A DNA stretch of 64,000 nt from Streptomyces sp. L2 (GTDB taxonomy: Bacteria > Actinomycetota > Actinomycetes > Streptomycetales > Streptomycetaceae), in NCBI RefSeq assembly GCF_004124325.1, contig NZ_QBDT01000001.1, positions 1,240,001 through 1,304,000 of the forward strand. Reading direction: 5' to 3'. The notes under the pieces were generated by a model. It had not been told where the DNA came from, did no database searches, and saw nothing but the letters and a program-made list of their open reading frames with translations. Shown one piece after another: positions 9,668 to 18,515 of this stretch. The position numbers and the translations under genes were made by a program. Every line of letters begins with the position of its first letter. The stretch's first letter is position 1.

Positions 9668-10852
9668 TCAGACGTACCGGGTGAGGAACTGGGCCGCCAG
9701 GCTGGTGGCGGAGACCACGAGCCACAGGCAGCCGCCGAGGAGCAGCGGGGCGGGGCCGGTGCGGCGCAGCCGGGCCGGTTCGGTGGACAGGCCGATGGCG
9801 GACAGGGCCACGGTGATCAGGAACACCGCGAGTGTGCCGAGCGGGCCGTGCGCGGCGGACGGGACGAGGCCGGCGGTGTTGACGGCGGCCAGGACGAGGA
9901 ATCCGACGAGGAACCAGGGGACCAGGCCGCCGATCCGCACGGGGCGGCCGGGGGCCGTCTCCGCTGCGGTGAGGGCCGCCTTGGGCGCGGCCGGGACCGT
10001 TTGCCCCGCACTCGCCGTGGTCGTCGCGCCGGCCGTTTCCCCCGCGCTCGCCGTGGCCGCCGCGCTCGCCGCTGCCTCCCGCTGGGCGCGGCGGCGGGTC
10101 AGGGCGGCGAGGGCCAGGCAGACCGGGATGATCAGCAGGGTGCGGGCCAGCTTGACCACCACCGCGTAGTCGGCGGCCGGACCGCCGTAGGTGGTGGCGG
10201 CGGCGACCACCGACGACATGTCGTTCACGGCCGTGCCCGCGAACAGTCCGAAGGCGTGCTGGCCCATGCCGAGCAGGTGCCCGAGGACCGGGAAGGTGAG
10301 GACGGCGGCGATGTTGAAGACGAAGATCGTGGAGACGGCGTACGCCACCTCGGCCTCCGCCGCGCCGATGACCGGGGTGACCGCCGCGATCGCCGAGGCG
10401 CCGCAGATGCCCGTGCCGACGCCGATGAGGGTGCGCAGGTCGCGGACGATGCCCAGGCGGCGCCCGAGCCAGTAGGCGGCCCCCAGACAGGCGCCGAGGG
10501 TGACGATCATGACGGGCAGGGAGCCGACGCCCACCCGGAGCACCTGGCCGAGCGACAGTTGCGCGCCGAGGACGACCACCGCGGCCTGGAGCAGCTGGCG
10601 TCCCGCGAACGCGACGCCGGGCCGCAGCCGCTCCCCGGGGCGCACCGCGAGCGCCACCAGCACGCCGAGCACGATGCCGGTCACCGGGCCGCCGACCACC
10701 GGGACGAGCCGGCCGGCCCAGGTGGCGACCGCGGCGATGCCGACGGCGAGGGCGAGGCCGGGGAGGCGGGTCGTGGCCGCGCGGGCGGCGCGGGCGGCGG
10801 CGCCCGAGGTGAGCCACGGAGTGACGGCCGGACGAGGATTGACGTCATGCAT
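9668..10852 (-). CDS. YeiH family putative sulfate/anion exporter
   Basis: A membrane protein of 394 residues with about ten helices of the UPF0324/YeiH family, probably exporting a small anion; in enteric bacteria yeiH is linked to sulfite stress. Family motifs include VGTGICGASAIAA (about residues 145-157) and GTAVNDMSSVVAAA (about 206-219). A low-complexity Ala/Thr cytoplasmic loop (about residues 250-300) is longer than usual. The start ATG at 10852 gives MHDVNPRP. It is divergent from a LysR gene, the same pairing as yeiE-yeiH in E. coli, which supports control by that regulator. Confidence 0.86.
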   Translation of the reverse strand: MHDVNPRPAVTPWLTSGAAARAARAATTRLPGLALAVGIAAVATWAGRLVPVVGGPVTGIVLGVLVALAVRPGERLRPGVAFAGRQLLQAAVVVLGAQLSLGQVLRVGVGSLPVMIVTLGACLGAAYWLGRRLGIVRDLRTLIGVGTGICGASAIAAVTPVIGAAEAEVAYAVSTIFVFNIAAVLTFPVLGHLLGMGQHAFGLFAGTAVNDMSSVVAAATTYGGPAADYAVVVKLARTLLIIPVCLALAALTRRRAQREAAASAAATASAGETAGATTTASAGQTVPAAPKAALTAAETAPGRPVRIGGLVPWFLVGFLVLAAVNTAGLVPSAAHGPLGTLAVFLITVALSAIGLSTEPARLRRTGPAPLLLGGCLWLVVSATSLAAQFLTRYV

Positions 10853-10889
10853 GATCACCACTGTGGTGGCCCACGGGCGGGGGCTGTAG

Positions 10890-10937
10890 CCCTTGATCGG
10901 GCAAGAGGTCATAGCGGCACTGCATGACCGGGTCATG
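10890..10937. promoter_or_regulatory. candidate LysR binding region
   Basis: Two palindromes lie in the 115-bp spacer between yeiH and the LysR gene: CTTG-ATCGGG-CAAG (10890-10903) and the perfect CATGACC-G-GGTCATG (10923-10937). LysR-type regulators usually bind such paired sites between divergent genes. The second palindrome would cover the alternative LysR start at 10935, which favours the GTG start at 10968. Confidence 0.5.
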
Positions 10938-10967
10938 ACGTGGGGCTGTGAGTCTTACCGTGGGCCT

Positions 10968-11918
10968 GTGACAGAGACTTCCGCCTCCCTCCCGCTCCGC
11001 ACGCCCGACCTGGAGTCGCTGCGGCTGCTCGTGCTCGTCGCCGACCTGGGGAGCCTCGGCCGGGCGGCCGAGCGGCTGCGGATCTCGCAGCCGTCCGCGA
11101 GCCGCCGGCTCTCCACGCTGGAACGCGGGCTCGGGCTGGTGCTGGTCGACCGGACCCGCCGGGGTTCCCGGCTGACGCTCGCCGGGCAGCTCGTCGCCGG
11201 GCACGCGCGCCGGGTCCTCGACGAGCTGGACGAGCTGCTCGCGGGCGCGGAGAAGCTGCGCAACCGGCGAGAGGCCGAGCTGCGGGTCGCCGCGAGCCTG
11301 ACCATCGCGGAGTATCTACTGCCGGTCTGGATCAGCACGCTGCGGGCCCGGCGGCCCGAGCTGTACATCGGGCTGCAGGTGACCAACAGCGAGCACGTGC
11401 CGGGGCTCGTGGAGTCCGGGGAGGCGGACATCGGGTTCATCGAGGGGCCGCGGCTGGCGCGGGTGATGTCGACCCGGCAGGTCGCCGAGGACCGCCTGGT
11501 GGTCGTGGCCGACCCCGGTCACCCCTGGGCGCGCCGACGCGAGGCGCTGTCCGCGCGGGAGCTGGCGCGCACCCCGCTGGTGCTGCGCGAGAGCGGCTCC
11601 GGCACCCGGCAGACCCTCGACCGGGCGCTGCACCTGGCCGGCTGCGACCGTGCCTGGCCCCTGGTCGAACTGGGCTCCACGGCCGCCGTCCGCGGCGCGG
11701 TCATCGCCGGCACCGGCCCGTCGGTGCTGAGCGAACTGGCCGTACGCGGCGACATCGCCGAGGGCCGCCTGGTCGCGGTGGACGTCGCCGGCATCGACCT
11801 CACCCGCGAACTACGAGCGGTCTGGCCAACGGGCCGCCGCCTGGTCGGCCCGGCGGCGGAACTCGTCGCGGTGGCCCGCGAGGCGGCGGGCGGGGGCCGG
11901 GAGGCGCGCGGGGGGTAG
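10968..11918 (+). CDS. LysR family transcriptional regulator (YeiE-like)
   Basis: A regulator of 316 residues. The N-terminal winged helix-turn-helix is at about residues 14-72 (LRLLVLVADLGSLGRAAERLRISQPSASRRLSTLERGLG). The type-2 periplasmic-binding fold follows (about 100-300), with ASLTIAEYLLPVWI and SGEADIGFIEGP typical of the CysB/YeiE side of the family. GTG 10968 was chosen; an ATG at 10935 is possible but lies on the palindrome. It is divergent from yeiH and probably its activator. The last 15 residues are Gly/Arg-rich and may not be conserved. Confidence 0.88.
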   Translation: MTETSASLPLRTPDLESLRLLVLVADLGSLGRAAERLRISQPSASRRLSTLERGLGLVLVDRTRRGSRLTLAGQLVAGHARRVLDELDELLAGAEKLRNRREAELRVAASLTIAEYLLPVWISTLRARRPELYIGLQVTNSEHVPGLVESGEADIGFIEGPRLARVMSTRQVAEDRLVVVADPGHPWARRREALSARELARTPLVLRESGSGTRQTLDRALHLAGCDRAWPLVELGSTAAVRGAVIAGTGPSVLSELAVRGDIAEGRLVAVDVAGIDLTRELRAVWPTGRRLVGPAAELVAVAREAAGGGREARGG

Positions 11919-12323
11919 GGGTCCCGCAGCCCCACGACCGGAGACGACCCGGCGCCGAGGCGGTGCCGGCTCGTGACCACCCACGTGCGCCCGGCGCCGT
12001 CCACGGGCCGGGGACACCGAGTCGTCACCGCCGGGCCTTATCCGGGCGGAGGCCTGGAGGAAGGGCGGTCCGGCCCCGCTCCGGGCCCGTGGTGCCACAC
12101 CCTCGCCGGTGGGTCTGTCCGGGGTGGGCGCCCGGAGGAATGCCGGCCCCGTCCCGGTGGGGGCCGGGGGACCGAGTCGTTGTCACCCGGGGCCGCCCGG
12201 GTTGTGGGAGCGGCGGAAGCCCAGTCCCGATCACGGAACGGGGAGGGCCGAGCCGTCGCAGCCGGAGCTGCCCGGGCAGGGGCCTGGGCAGGGGCCCGGC
12301 GAAAGGGCGACCCCGGTCCCCCG
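11919..12323. other. 405-bp spacer with decayed direct repeats
   Basis: No convincing gene. Degenerate copies of one motif occur at about 12018 (CCGAGTCGTCACCGCCGGG), 12172 (CCGAGTCGTTGTCACCCGGG) and 12338 (TCGAGCCGTTGTCGCCCGG). The third is inside the 3' end of the YihY gene. After the second and third copies GTGGGAGC also recurs. This looks like old duplications of the YihY gene's tail. Confidence 0.5.
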
Positions 12324-13499
12324 TCACACGCCAGGAGGTGTCGAGCCGTTGTCGCCCGGTTTGGACGGGGTGTGGGAGCCGTTGTGGGGGGAGGGGTGGC
12401 GGGGGTGGGTGCGGAGGCGGGCCGTGACGTCCTCCGGGGGGAGGAAGCGGGACCAGCGTTCGGGGAACTCGGAGGGCATGTCGGGGTCGTCGGGGTCGGC
12501 CTCGCGGGCGGCGGCGGCGCGGGCCACGTACTCGGCGACCTGCGCCTCCCGCAGCCGCTCGTTGGCCGCGCGGGCCGCCGCCGTCGCGGCGGCCGGCCAG
12601 ACCCGGTCGATCGCGGCGTTCACCGCGGCCCCGACGAGCACGGCGAACGCGGACATGCCGATCCACAGCAGCACGGCGACGGCGGCTGCCAGGGAGCCGT
12701 AGATCGTGGCGCCCTCGATGGTGGCCGTGAGGTAGATGCGCAGCAGGAAGCTGCCGAGGACCCACATGGCGAGGGCGACCAGCGCGCCGGGCACGTCCTC
12801 GATCCAGGGCGAGCGGACCGGCACGGACACGTGGTACAGCGTGGTCAGGAAGACGATGGACAGGACGATGACCACGGGCCAGTACAGCACCTGGACGACC
12901 GTCTCCGACCAGGGCACGATCCGCACCACCGCGTCCGGCCCGGCCACCATCAGCGGCAGCGCGATCGACCCGATCAGCAGGGCCACGATGAACAGCAGGA
13001 AGGCCATGATGCGGGTCTTGACGATGCCCCGGACGCCGTCGAGGCCGTACATGACGGTGATGCTGTCGATGAAGACGTTCACCGCGCGGGACCCGGACCA
13101 CAGGGCGAACAGGAAGCCGATGGAGATGACGTCGGGCCGGCCGCCCTTCATCACGTCGTGCAGGATCGGCTCGGCGATCTCCTTGACGCCCTTGTCCGAC
13201 AGAACGGTGCGGGACGCGTCCAGGAGGTTGTTCTCCAGGCTCTTGATGGTGTCGGCGCCGGTCCAGGCGTCGACGTAGCCGAGCAGCCCGATGAGGCTCA
13301 GCAGCAACGGCGGCACGGACAGCAGCGTGAAGAACGCCGCCTCGGCCGCGAGCCCCAGGATGCGGTACTCCACACAGGAGTTGACGGTGTCCTTCAGCAG
13401 CAGCCAGGCGGTCCTGCGCTTGGAGACGTTCCGGTAGAGGGCTCGGGCCCGGTGGAGCCGGCCGGCGGGCCGCTCTGGGGATTCACTTGCTGGCTGCAC
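12324..13499 (-). CDS. YihY/BrkB family inner-membrane protein
   Basis: A protein of 391 residues with six predicted membrane helices. The N-terminal cytoplasmic part (RALYRNVSKRRTAWLLLKDTVNSC) leads into helices such as AAFFTLLSVPPLLLSLIGLLGY. The family region FALWSGSRAVNVFIDSITVMYG is present, and later helices include VALAMWVLGSFLLRIYL. The acidic/basic C-terminal tail is about 80 residues and low in complexity. The family was once called RNase BN in error; its role is not established. The start is GTG at 13499 with AGGG just upstream. It is divergent from the acyl-CoA dehydrogenase gene. Confidence 0.88.
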   Translation of the reverse strand: MQPASESPERPAGRLHRARALYRNVSKRRTAWLLLKDTVNSCVEYRILGLAAEAAFFTLLSVPPLLLSLIGLLGYVDAWTGADTIKSLENNLLDASRTVLSDKGVKEIAEPILHDVMKGGRPDVISIGFLFALWSGSRAVNVFIDSITVMYGLDGVRGIVKTRIMAFLLFIVALLIGSIALPLMVAGPDAVVRIVPWSETVVQVLYWPVVIVLSIVFLTTLYHVSVPVRSPWIEDVPGALVALAMWVLGSFLLRIYLTATIEGATIYGSLAAAVAVLLWIGMSAFAVLVGAAVNAAIDRVWPAAATAAARAANERLREAQVAEYVARAAAAREADPDDPDMPSEFPERWSRFLPPEDVTARLRTHPRHPSPHNGSHTPSKPGDNGSTPPGV

Positions 13500-13629
13500 G
13501 CCCTAACGGTATCCGCCGTACCGGGCCGCTCTCACCTCCCGGGGGCCGCTCCCCGGGTGCGGCGCCCGCCGGCCCGGCGCGGTGCGGGGCCGGGCGGTGA
13601 GCGCCGCCGTCCCGGGTAGGTTCAGCTGC

Positions 13630-15276
13630 ATGGCAGGCACCTCCACCCACACCGTGACGAACCAGCCGCCCCCGCTGTCCGGCTACGACGTGTTCGGCGC
13701 CGACCGCGCCCTCGTCGAGGCGGTCGAACGGCACCTCGGCCCGGGCCCGGCGGACGCGGCCCACGAGGAGCTGTCCGCGCTCGGCCGCACCACCGGTTCG
13801 GCGCCGGTGCAGGAGTGGGCCGCGCAGGCGGAGGCGCATCCACCGCGGCTGCGCACACACGACCGCTACGGCCACCGGATCGACGAGGTCGAGTTCCACC
13901 CGGCCTGGCACCGGCTGCTCGGCAAGGGCGTGTCGGCGGGACTGACCGGCGCCTGGAGCCGGCCGGGCGGGCATGTGCGCAGGGCGGCCGCGTTCCTGGT
14001 GTGGTCCCAGGTCGAGGCGGGCACCTGCGGCCCGCTGTCCATGACGCACGCCGCGGTGCCCGCGCTGCGCGCCGACCCGGACCTGGCCGCCGTCTGGGAG
14101 CCGCTGATCGCGTCCACGGTCTACGACCGTGATCCCCGGCCGGCCGGACAGAAGCCGGGCGTCCTGATCGGGACGGGCGGGACGGGCAGGACCGGGGAGC
14201 AGGCCGGCGGAGACCCGCGGGCGGATCATGTCACGGCCCGCCCGCTCGCCGAGGACGGCGCCTACGCGCTCACCGGGCAGCGGTGGCCGTGCCCGGCGCC
14301 CATGTCGGACGCGTTCCTGGTGCTGGCCGACGCCCCGGGCGGCCCGACCTGCTTCCTGGTGCCGCGCGTCCTCGCCGACGGCAGCCGCAACGTCTTCCTC
14401 CTCCAGCGGCTCAGGGACCTGCCGGGCAACCGCTCCAGCGCCTTCGCCGAGGCCGACTTCCAGGGCACCTGGGCACGCCGGGTCGGCGAGGAGGGGCGCG
14501 GGGAGCAGGTCCTCGCCGGGACGGCCGCCGCGGCCCGGCTGGACCGCGCGCTCGGCTCGGCCGGTCTGATGCGGCAGGCCGTGGCGCGGGCGATCCACCA
14601 CTGCGCCCACCGGGAGGCGTCCGGCGGACGGCTCGCCGACCAGCCGCTCGTGCGCAACGTGCTGGCCGACCTCGCGCTGGAGTCGGAGGCCGCGACGGCG
14701 CTCACGCTGCGCCTGGCGGCGGCCCACGACGACGACGGCGAGCAGGAGCGGGCGTTCCTGCGGCTCGCGGTGCCGGCCGCCAAGTACTGGATCACCAAAC
14801 GGTGTACGCCGGTCGCGGTCGAGGCGGCCGAGTGCCTGGGCGACGACGGCTGCGCCGAGGAGTCGGGACTGCCCCGGCTGGTGCGCGGGGCCCCGCTGAA
14901 CTCCCTCTGGGACGGCGCCGGGAACACCCAGGCGCTGGACGTGCTGCGGGTGCTGCGGCAGGACCCGGCCGCGCTGGACGCCTGCCTCACGGAGATCGGC
15001 CGCGCCCACGGCACCGACCACCGCCTCGACCGCGCGGTGAGAGCCCTGTTCACCGAACTCGCCGACCTGGACGGCAGCGAGCCCCACGCCCGCCGCCTGG
15101 CCGAACGCCTCGCCCTGATCCTCCAGGCATCCCTCCTGACCCGCCACGCCCCACCCGAGGTCTCCGACGCCTTCTGCGCCTCCCGCCTCACCCCGGACCA
15201 GGCCGCCACCTTCGGCACCCTGCCAAGAGGCCTGAACCTCAAGGCAGTCGTGGACAGAGCAGCCCCGACGTCTTGA
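13630..15276 (+). CDS. acyl-CoA dehydrogenase family protein (AidB-like)
   Basis: A flavoprotein of 548 residues. It matches the AidB branch of acyl-CoA dehydrogenases: LSGYDVFGADRALVEAVERH at the start, a long N-terminal domain, the beta-domain LTGQRWPCPAPMSDAFLVLA (about residues 215-234), and the C-terminal helical bundle ending APLNSLWDGAGNTQALDVLR. E. coli AidB binds DNA and is induced by alkylation stress. The loop that in relatives reads TEKQGGSD is altered here to TGRTGEQAGGD inside a Gly-rich stretch (about residues 178-200), so FAD binding or catalysis may differ. ATG 13630 is 130 bases from the divergent YihY gene. Confidence 0.85.
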   Translation: MAGTSTHTVTNQPPPLSGYDVFGADRALVEAVERHLGPGPADAAHEELSALGRTTGSAPVQEWAAQAEAHPPRLRTHDRYGHRIDEVEFHPAWHRLLGKGVSAGLTGAWSRPGGHVRRAAAFLVWSQVEAGTCGPLSMTHAAVPALRADPDLAAVWEPLIASTVYDRDPRPAGQKPGVLIGTGGTGRTGEQAGGDPRADHVTARPLAEDGAYALTGQRWPCPAPMSDAFLVLADAPGGPTCFLVPRVLADGSRNVFLLQRLRDLPGNRSSAFAEADFQGTWARRVGEEGRGEQVLAGTAAAARLDRALGSAGLMRQAVARAIHHCAHREASGGRLADQPLVRNVLADLALESEAATALTLRLAAAHDDDGEQERAFLRLAVPAAKYWITKRCTPVAVEAAECLGDDGCAEESGLPRLVRGAPLNSLWDGAGNTQALDVLRVLRQDPAALDACLTEIGRAHGTDHRLDRAVRALFTELADLDGSEPHARRLAERLALILQASLLTRHAPPEVSDAFCASRLTPDQAATFGTLPRGLNLKAVVDRAAPTS

Positions 15277-15673
15277 TCCAGGGCAAGTGGTCCCACCCAA
15301 GGGGCGCGGGGAACTGCGCGAGTGACCACCACGGACCCGCGGCCGCCGACGCACCGCCACCACGCACCCGGAACCGCGAAACCGGCCAAAGCCCACAGCG
15401 GGGGTGGTGCTGCGCCGACACGGCACCACCCCCGCCCCTTGGGCCCCTTGGAGGCCAAGAAACGCCGCCCGTGGGCGGCGTCGGGGTCAAGTCTCGGCCA
15501 CCCCGCGACGGTCCACCAGGGTTGCAGGGGGTTGCAACTTGTTGGCGTACGTGCGCGGAGTGTGTGCCTCCGGCATGCTCCAAAAGGCACTATGGGAGGA
15601 ACAGTCGGACCGGAAACCGCCGCCCGGACGGCTTGACAACTCACACTCTCGACGTCCTTCGGGGAGGACACCA
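15277..15673. other. 397-bp spacer with REP-like tract and hairpins
   Basis: No gene seen. It contains AGGGGCGCGGGGAACTGCGC (about 15299), a phrase I know as widespread in Streptomyces intergenic DNA. It also has the strong hairpin at 15398-15435 and a second stem (ACGCCGCCC/GGGCGGCGT, 15462-15481). Near the GAF gene there are two GTTGCA repeats (about 15522-15540) and a TTGACA (15633-15638) without a good -10. Confidence 0.5.
15398..15435 (+). terminator. strong hairpin, probable terminator
   Basis: A 13-bp perfect stem GCGGGGGTGGTGC (15398-15410) with GCACCACCCCCGC (15423-15435) and a 12-base loop, about 120 bases after the AidB-like gene. Confidence 0.65.
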
Positions 15674-16957
15674 GTGGCGAAGTCGCCGATGAACGTGGCG
15701 CGTCTGGCCGCCGTGGACGCGGCGCGGGCGGCGCGGATGCTCAGCGAGGCGCGGGACGCGACGCTGTCCGGGCACCGTGCGCGGATCGCGCCCCGGCCGG
15801 TGATCGAGCAGTCCTGGGGGCGGATGCTGCGCGGCGGCGTCGACCCCGAACACGACTTCAGGTCGGGGCTGCTGCCCCTGGAGGAGGTGCGGCGCCGGCG
15901 GGAGGAGTCACCGCTGCGGCATGTGCTGCCGGTGCTGCGTGAGGGTCTGCTTTCGGTCGCCGACGTCGCCCAGCACATCATGGTCGTCGCGGACGCGGAC
16001 GGCCGTGTGCTGTGGCGGGAGGGGTCCGCGCAGGTGCTGCGCAAGGCCGACGGGCTGGGACTCCAGCTCGGTGCGGACTGGCGGGAAGACGTCGTCGGCA
16101 CCAACGGGGTGGGCACGGCGGCGGTGGTGCGCCGGCCGGTGCAGGTGTTCGCCGCCGAGCACTTCGTGCGCTCGCACGCCTCCTGGACCTGCTCGGGCGC
16201 GCCGATCACCGACCCCAGGGACGGCCGGCTGCTCGGCGTGGTGGACGTGAGCGGCCCGCTGGAGACCATGCATCCGGCGACCCTGGCGTGGGTGGACTCG
16301 GTGGCCAAGCTCGCCGAGGCGCGGCTGCGCGAGTTGCACGTGGGCTCGCTGGAGCGGCTGCGGGCGGTGGCGGCGCCGGTGCTGGCCCGGCTGGGCGGGC
16401 GGGCGCTGGTGGTGGACGGCGGCGGCTGGACGGCGGCGGTGACGGGGATGCCGTACGTGGCGCGGGTCTCGTTGCCCAAGTCGCTGCGCCCCGGCCGCCA
16501 CTGGCTGCCCGCGCTCGGCTCGTGCACGGTGGAGCCGCTGGCCGGGGGCTGGTTGCTCCGGGCCGCCGACGAGGCGTCGGCGGGGGACGCGACCCGGATC
16601 GTGCTGGACCTCTCCCGGCCGCACCGCGCGGTGCTGACCGTCTCGGCGCCGGCGGGGTCGTGGTCGCGTGAACTCAGTCCCCGGCACGCCGAATTGCTGT
16701 ATCTGCTGGCGGCGCGCCCCGGGGGCCGTGGGGCGTCCGCGCTGGCGGAGGACCTTTTCGGCGATGCGTCCCGGACGGTGACTGTCCGGGCGGAGATGTC
16801 CCGGGTGCGGCGGTATCTCGGGGCGCTGCTGCAGCATCGACCGTATCGTTTCTGCGAGGCGGCGGAGGTCGAGGTCGTGCTGCCCGGCGACGTGCGCGAG
16901 CTGCTGCCGCAGTCGACGGCGCCGGCGGTGGCGCGGGTCCGGGCGGGGCGTCCGTAA
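15674..16957 (+). CDS. GAF-domain transcriptional regulator
   Basis: A protein of 427 residues. The N terminus (RPVIEQSWGRMLRGGVDPEH) and the GAF domain (about residues 95-210, with VADADGRVLWREGS, WREDVVGTNGVGTA and WTCSGAPITDPRDGRLLGVVDVSG) match the sensor half of AcoR-type regulators. There is no AAA+ sigma-54 domain. Instead the C terminus (about 335-410, ELSPRHAELLYLLAARPGG ... VTVRAEMSRVRRYLG) looks like a winged-helix DNA-binding domain. The start GTG 15674 has GGGGAGGA six bases upstream; ATG 15689 is an alternative. The signal sensed is unknown. Confidence 0.82.
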   Translation: MAKSPMNVARLAAVDAARAARMLSEARDATLSGHRARIAPRPVIEQSWGRMLRGGVDPEHDFRSGLLPLEEVRRRREESPLRHVLPVLREGLLSVADVAQHIMVVADADGRVLWREGSAQVLRKADGLGLQLGADWREDVVGTNGVGTAAVVRRPVQVFAAEHFVRSHASWTCSGAPITDPRDGRLLGVVDVSGPLETMHPATLAWVDSVAKLAEARLRELHVGSLERLRAVAAPVLARLGGRALVVDGGGWTAAVTGMPYVARVSLPKSLRPGRHWLPALGSCTVEPLAGGWLLRAADEASAGDATRIVLDLSRPHRAVLTVSAPAGSWSRELSPRHAELLYLLAARPGGRGASALAEDLFGDASRTVTVRAEMSRVRRYLGALLQHRPYRFCEAAEVEVVLPGDVRELLPQSTAPAVARVRAGRP

Positions 16958-17095
16958 GAGTGTCTTCCGCATATTTGCGGGGTCTTGGCCACCCGCGGCC
17001 TCTTGCTGCCGTAGCATCCGGTACGGGCCTCCCCACCTGCTCCTCGGTCAACGTAACCAGCACCAGGCGCAGTTGGTCCCGCCCCGGGAGGAGAC

Positions 17096-18427
17096 ATGAA
17101 GCATCGCGGCAGACACCGCCGGCGCAGGCGGGGCGCAGCGCTGCGCGCGGCCCTGGCCGGGACCGCGCTGGCGCTCACCGCGGCGGCCACGCTGATCAGC
17201 GCCTCGCAGGCCACGGTGCCGGACGACCCCGGCGCGCTGAAGCCGCTGACCTCCCGGGCGGACACGGCCGCGCTGCGGCTCCGGGAGCGGCTGGTTCCCG
17301 CCCGCACGCTGGACCGGCTGGCCGCCTCGATGGGCCGTCCGGTCGGGGTGGACGACGTTCTGCGCGGCGCGGACCGCAGCCTGCGCGAGGCGGCCGACTG
17401 CGGTGCCGGGGACCGGGCGTCCCTGCCCGTCACCCCGGCCGCCACGCAGGCGTACTGCTGGGACCGGGCCGACGCCGCCGCCGGCTGGCGTCCCGCGTCC
17501 GTGACCACGTCCGCGGACGCCGACGACGACGGCGCCTGGGGATCCCACCGGGTCGTCCTCAGCGGCTGGACGCACAGCACCACCGACGGCCCGGCCGCGG
17601 AGCGGGGCCTCGCCCGGGTCGCCGTCGTCGACGCGGACGGCCCCACCCGGCTCGCCTACGACTGGGTGCTCCTCACGGTCCCGGTCGACGGCGGCCGGAA
17701 CTACCAGGGTCTGGTCTCGCGGATCTCCGGAATGGTCTGGTACCAGGACAAGCTGCTGGTGAGCACGGCCACGGGCAGCGCCGACGCGCTCTACGTCTAC
17801 GACCTGAACCGCATCCAGCGCACCTCGGTGGACGGGCCGGCGATCGGCCGGGTGCGGGGCGGCTGGTCCGCCGACGGGTACCGGTACGTGATGCCCGCCG
17901 TGGGGTCGTACCGCGTCCCCGCGGCCCACTGCTCCCCCGCCGGGTCCCCCTGTCCGGGCGCGCTGGCCCTGGACCGCGGCTCGGCGCCGGCCGGTCTGGT
18001 CGCCGCCGAGTGGACGGCGCCCGGCGGACCGAAGCGGGCCCGGCTGTGGCGGTACGCGTTCAGCACGGACCGGGCGCGCGGCGGCCTGCTCGCCGCGGAC
18101 GCGGCCGGGCGCGTGGACGCGGTCGAGGCGTACCGGACGCACGCGGCGGGCATCCGCGGCGTGCTGAGCGAGCGGCGGCCCGGTGCCGCCCGCCCGGACT
18201 GGTACGTCGGCCATCTGCCCGGTTCCTGGCAGGGCCACGGCAGCCTGTGGCGGCTGGGCACGGGCGGGGCGACGGCGGCCCGCTGCGGCTCGGACTCCTC
18301 CCACCACTGCTGGGCGCTGTCGGGCGGCTCCCTGTCCTACGCGCCCGGGACGGGCGAGGTGTGGTCGGTGTCCGAACGGATGCTGTTCTCGGTACCGCTG
18401 ACCGCGATAGACGCGTCCCTGCACTGA
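17096..18427 (+). CDS. putative secreted protein, hypothetical
   Basis: A protein of 443 residues with an Arg-rich N terminus and a hydrophobic signal sequence (ALRAALAGTALALTAAATLISASQA, about residues 15-39), so it is exported. Cys residues at about 101, 120 and further on could form disulfides. The repeated WYQDKLLVSTATGSADALYVYDL-like stretches suggest a beta-propeller fold. I do not recognise a named family, although similar secreted proteins are common in Streptomyces. The ATG has GGGAGGAG seven bases upstream. Confidence 0.8.
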   Translation: MKHRGRHRRRRRGAALRAALAGTALALTAAATLISASQATVPDDPGALKPLTSRADTAALRLRERLVPARTLDRLAASMGRPVGVDDVLRGADRSLREAADCGAGDRASLPVTPAATQAYCWDRADAAAGWRPASVTTSADADDDGAWGSHRVVLSGWTHSTTDGPAAERGLARVAVVDADGPTRLAYDWVLLTVPVDGGRNYQGLVSRISGMVWYQDKLLVSTATGSADALYVYDLNRIQRTSVDGPAIGRVRGGWSADGYRYVMPAVGSYRVPAAHCSPAGSPCPGALALDRGSAPAGLVAAEWTAPGGPKRARLWRYAFSTDRARGGLLAADAAGRVDAVEAYRTHAAGIRGVLSERRPGAARPDWYVGHLPGSWQGHGSLWRLGTGGATAARCGSDSSHHCWALSGGSLSYAPGTGEVWSVSERMLFSVPLTAIDASLH

Positions 18428-18515
18428 GCGCCGGACGGTCGCCGGGCGGGGCTCGGGTGTCCGCGTGCCGGTCCGCGATCGACAGACCGGTGGGCCGGAT
18501 GATTCCCTGGCCCGC

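Noticed and set aside
10935..10967. Longer LysR protein from ATG 10935
   Set aside because: The start lies on a perfect palindrome likely to be the operator, and the extra residues have no family likeness.
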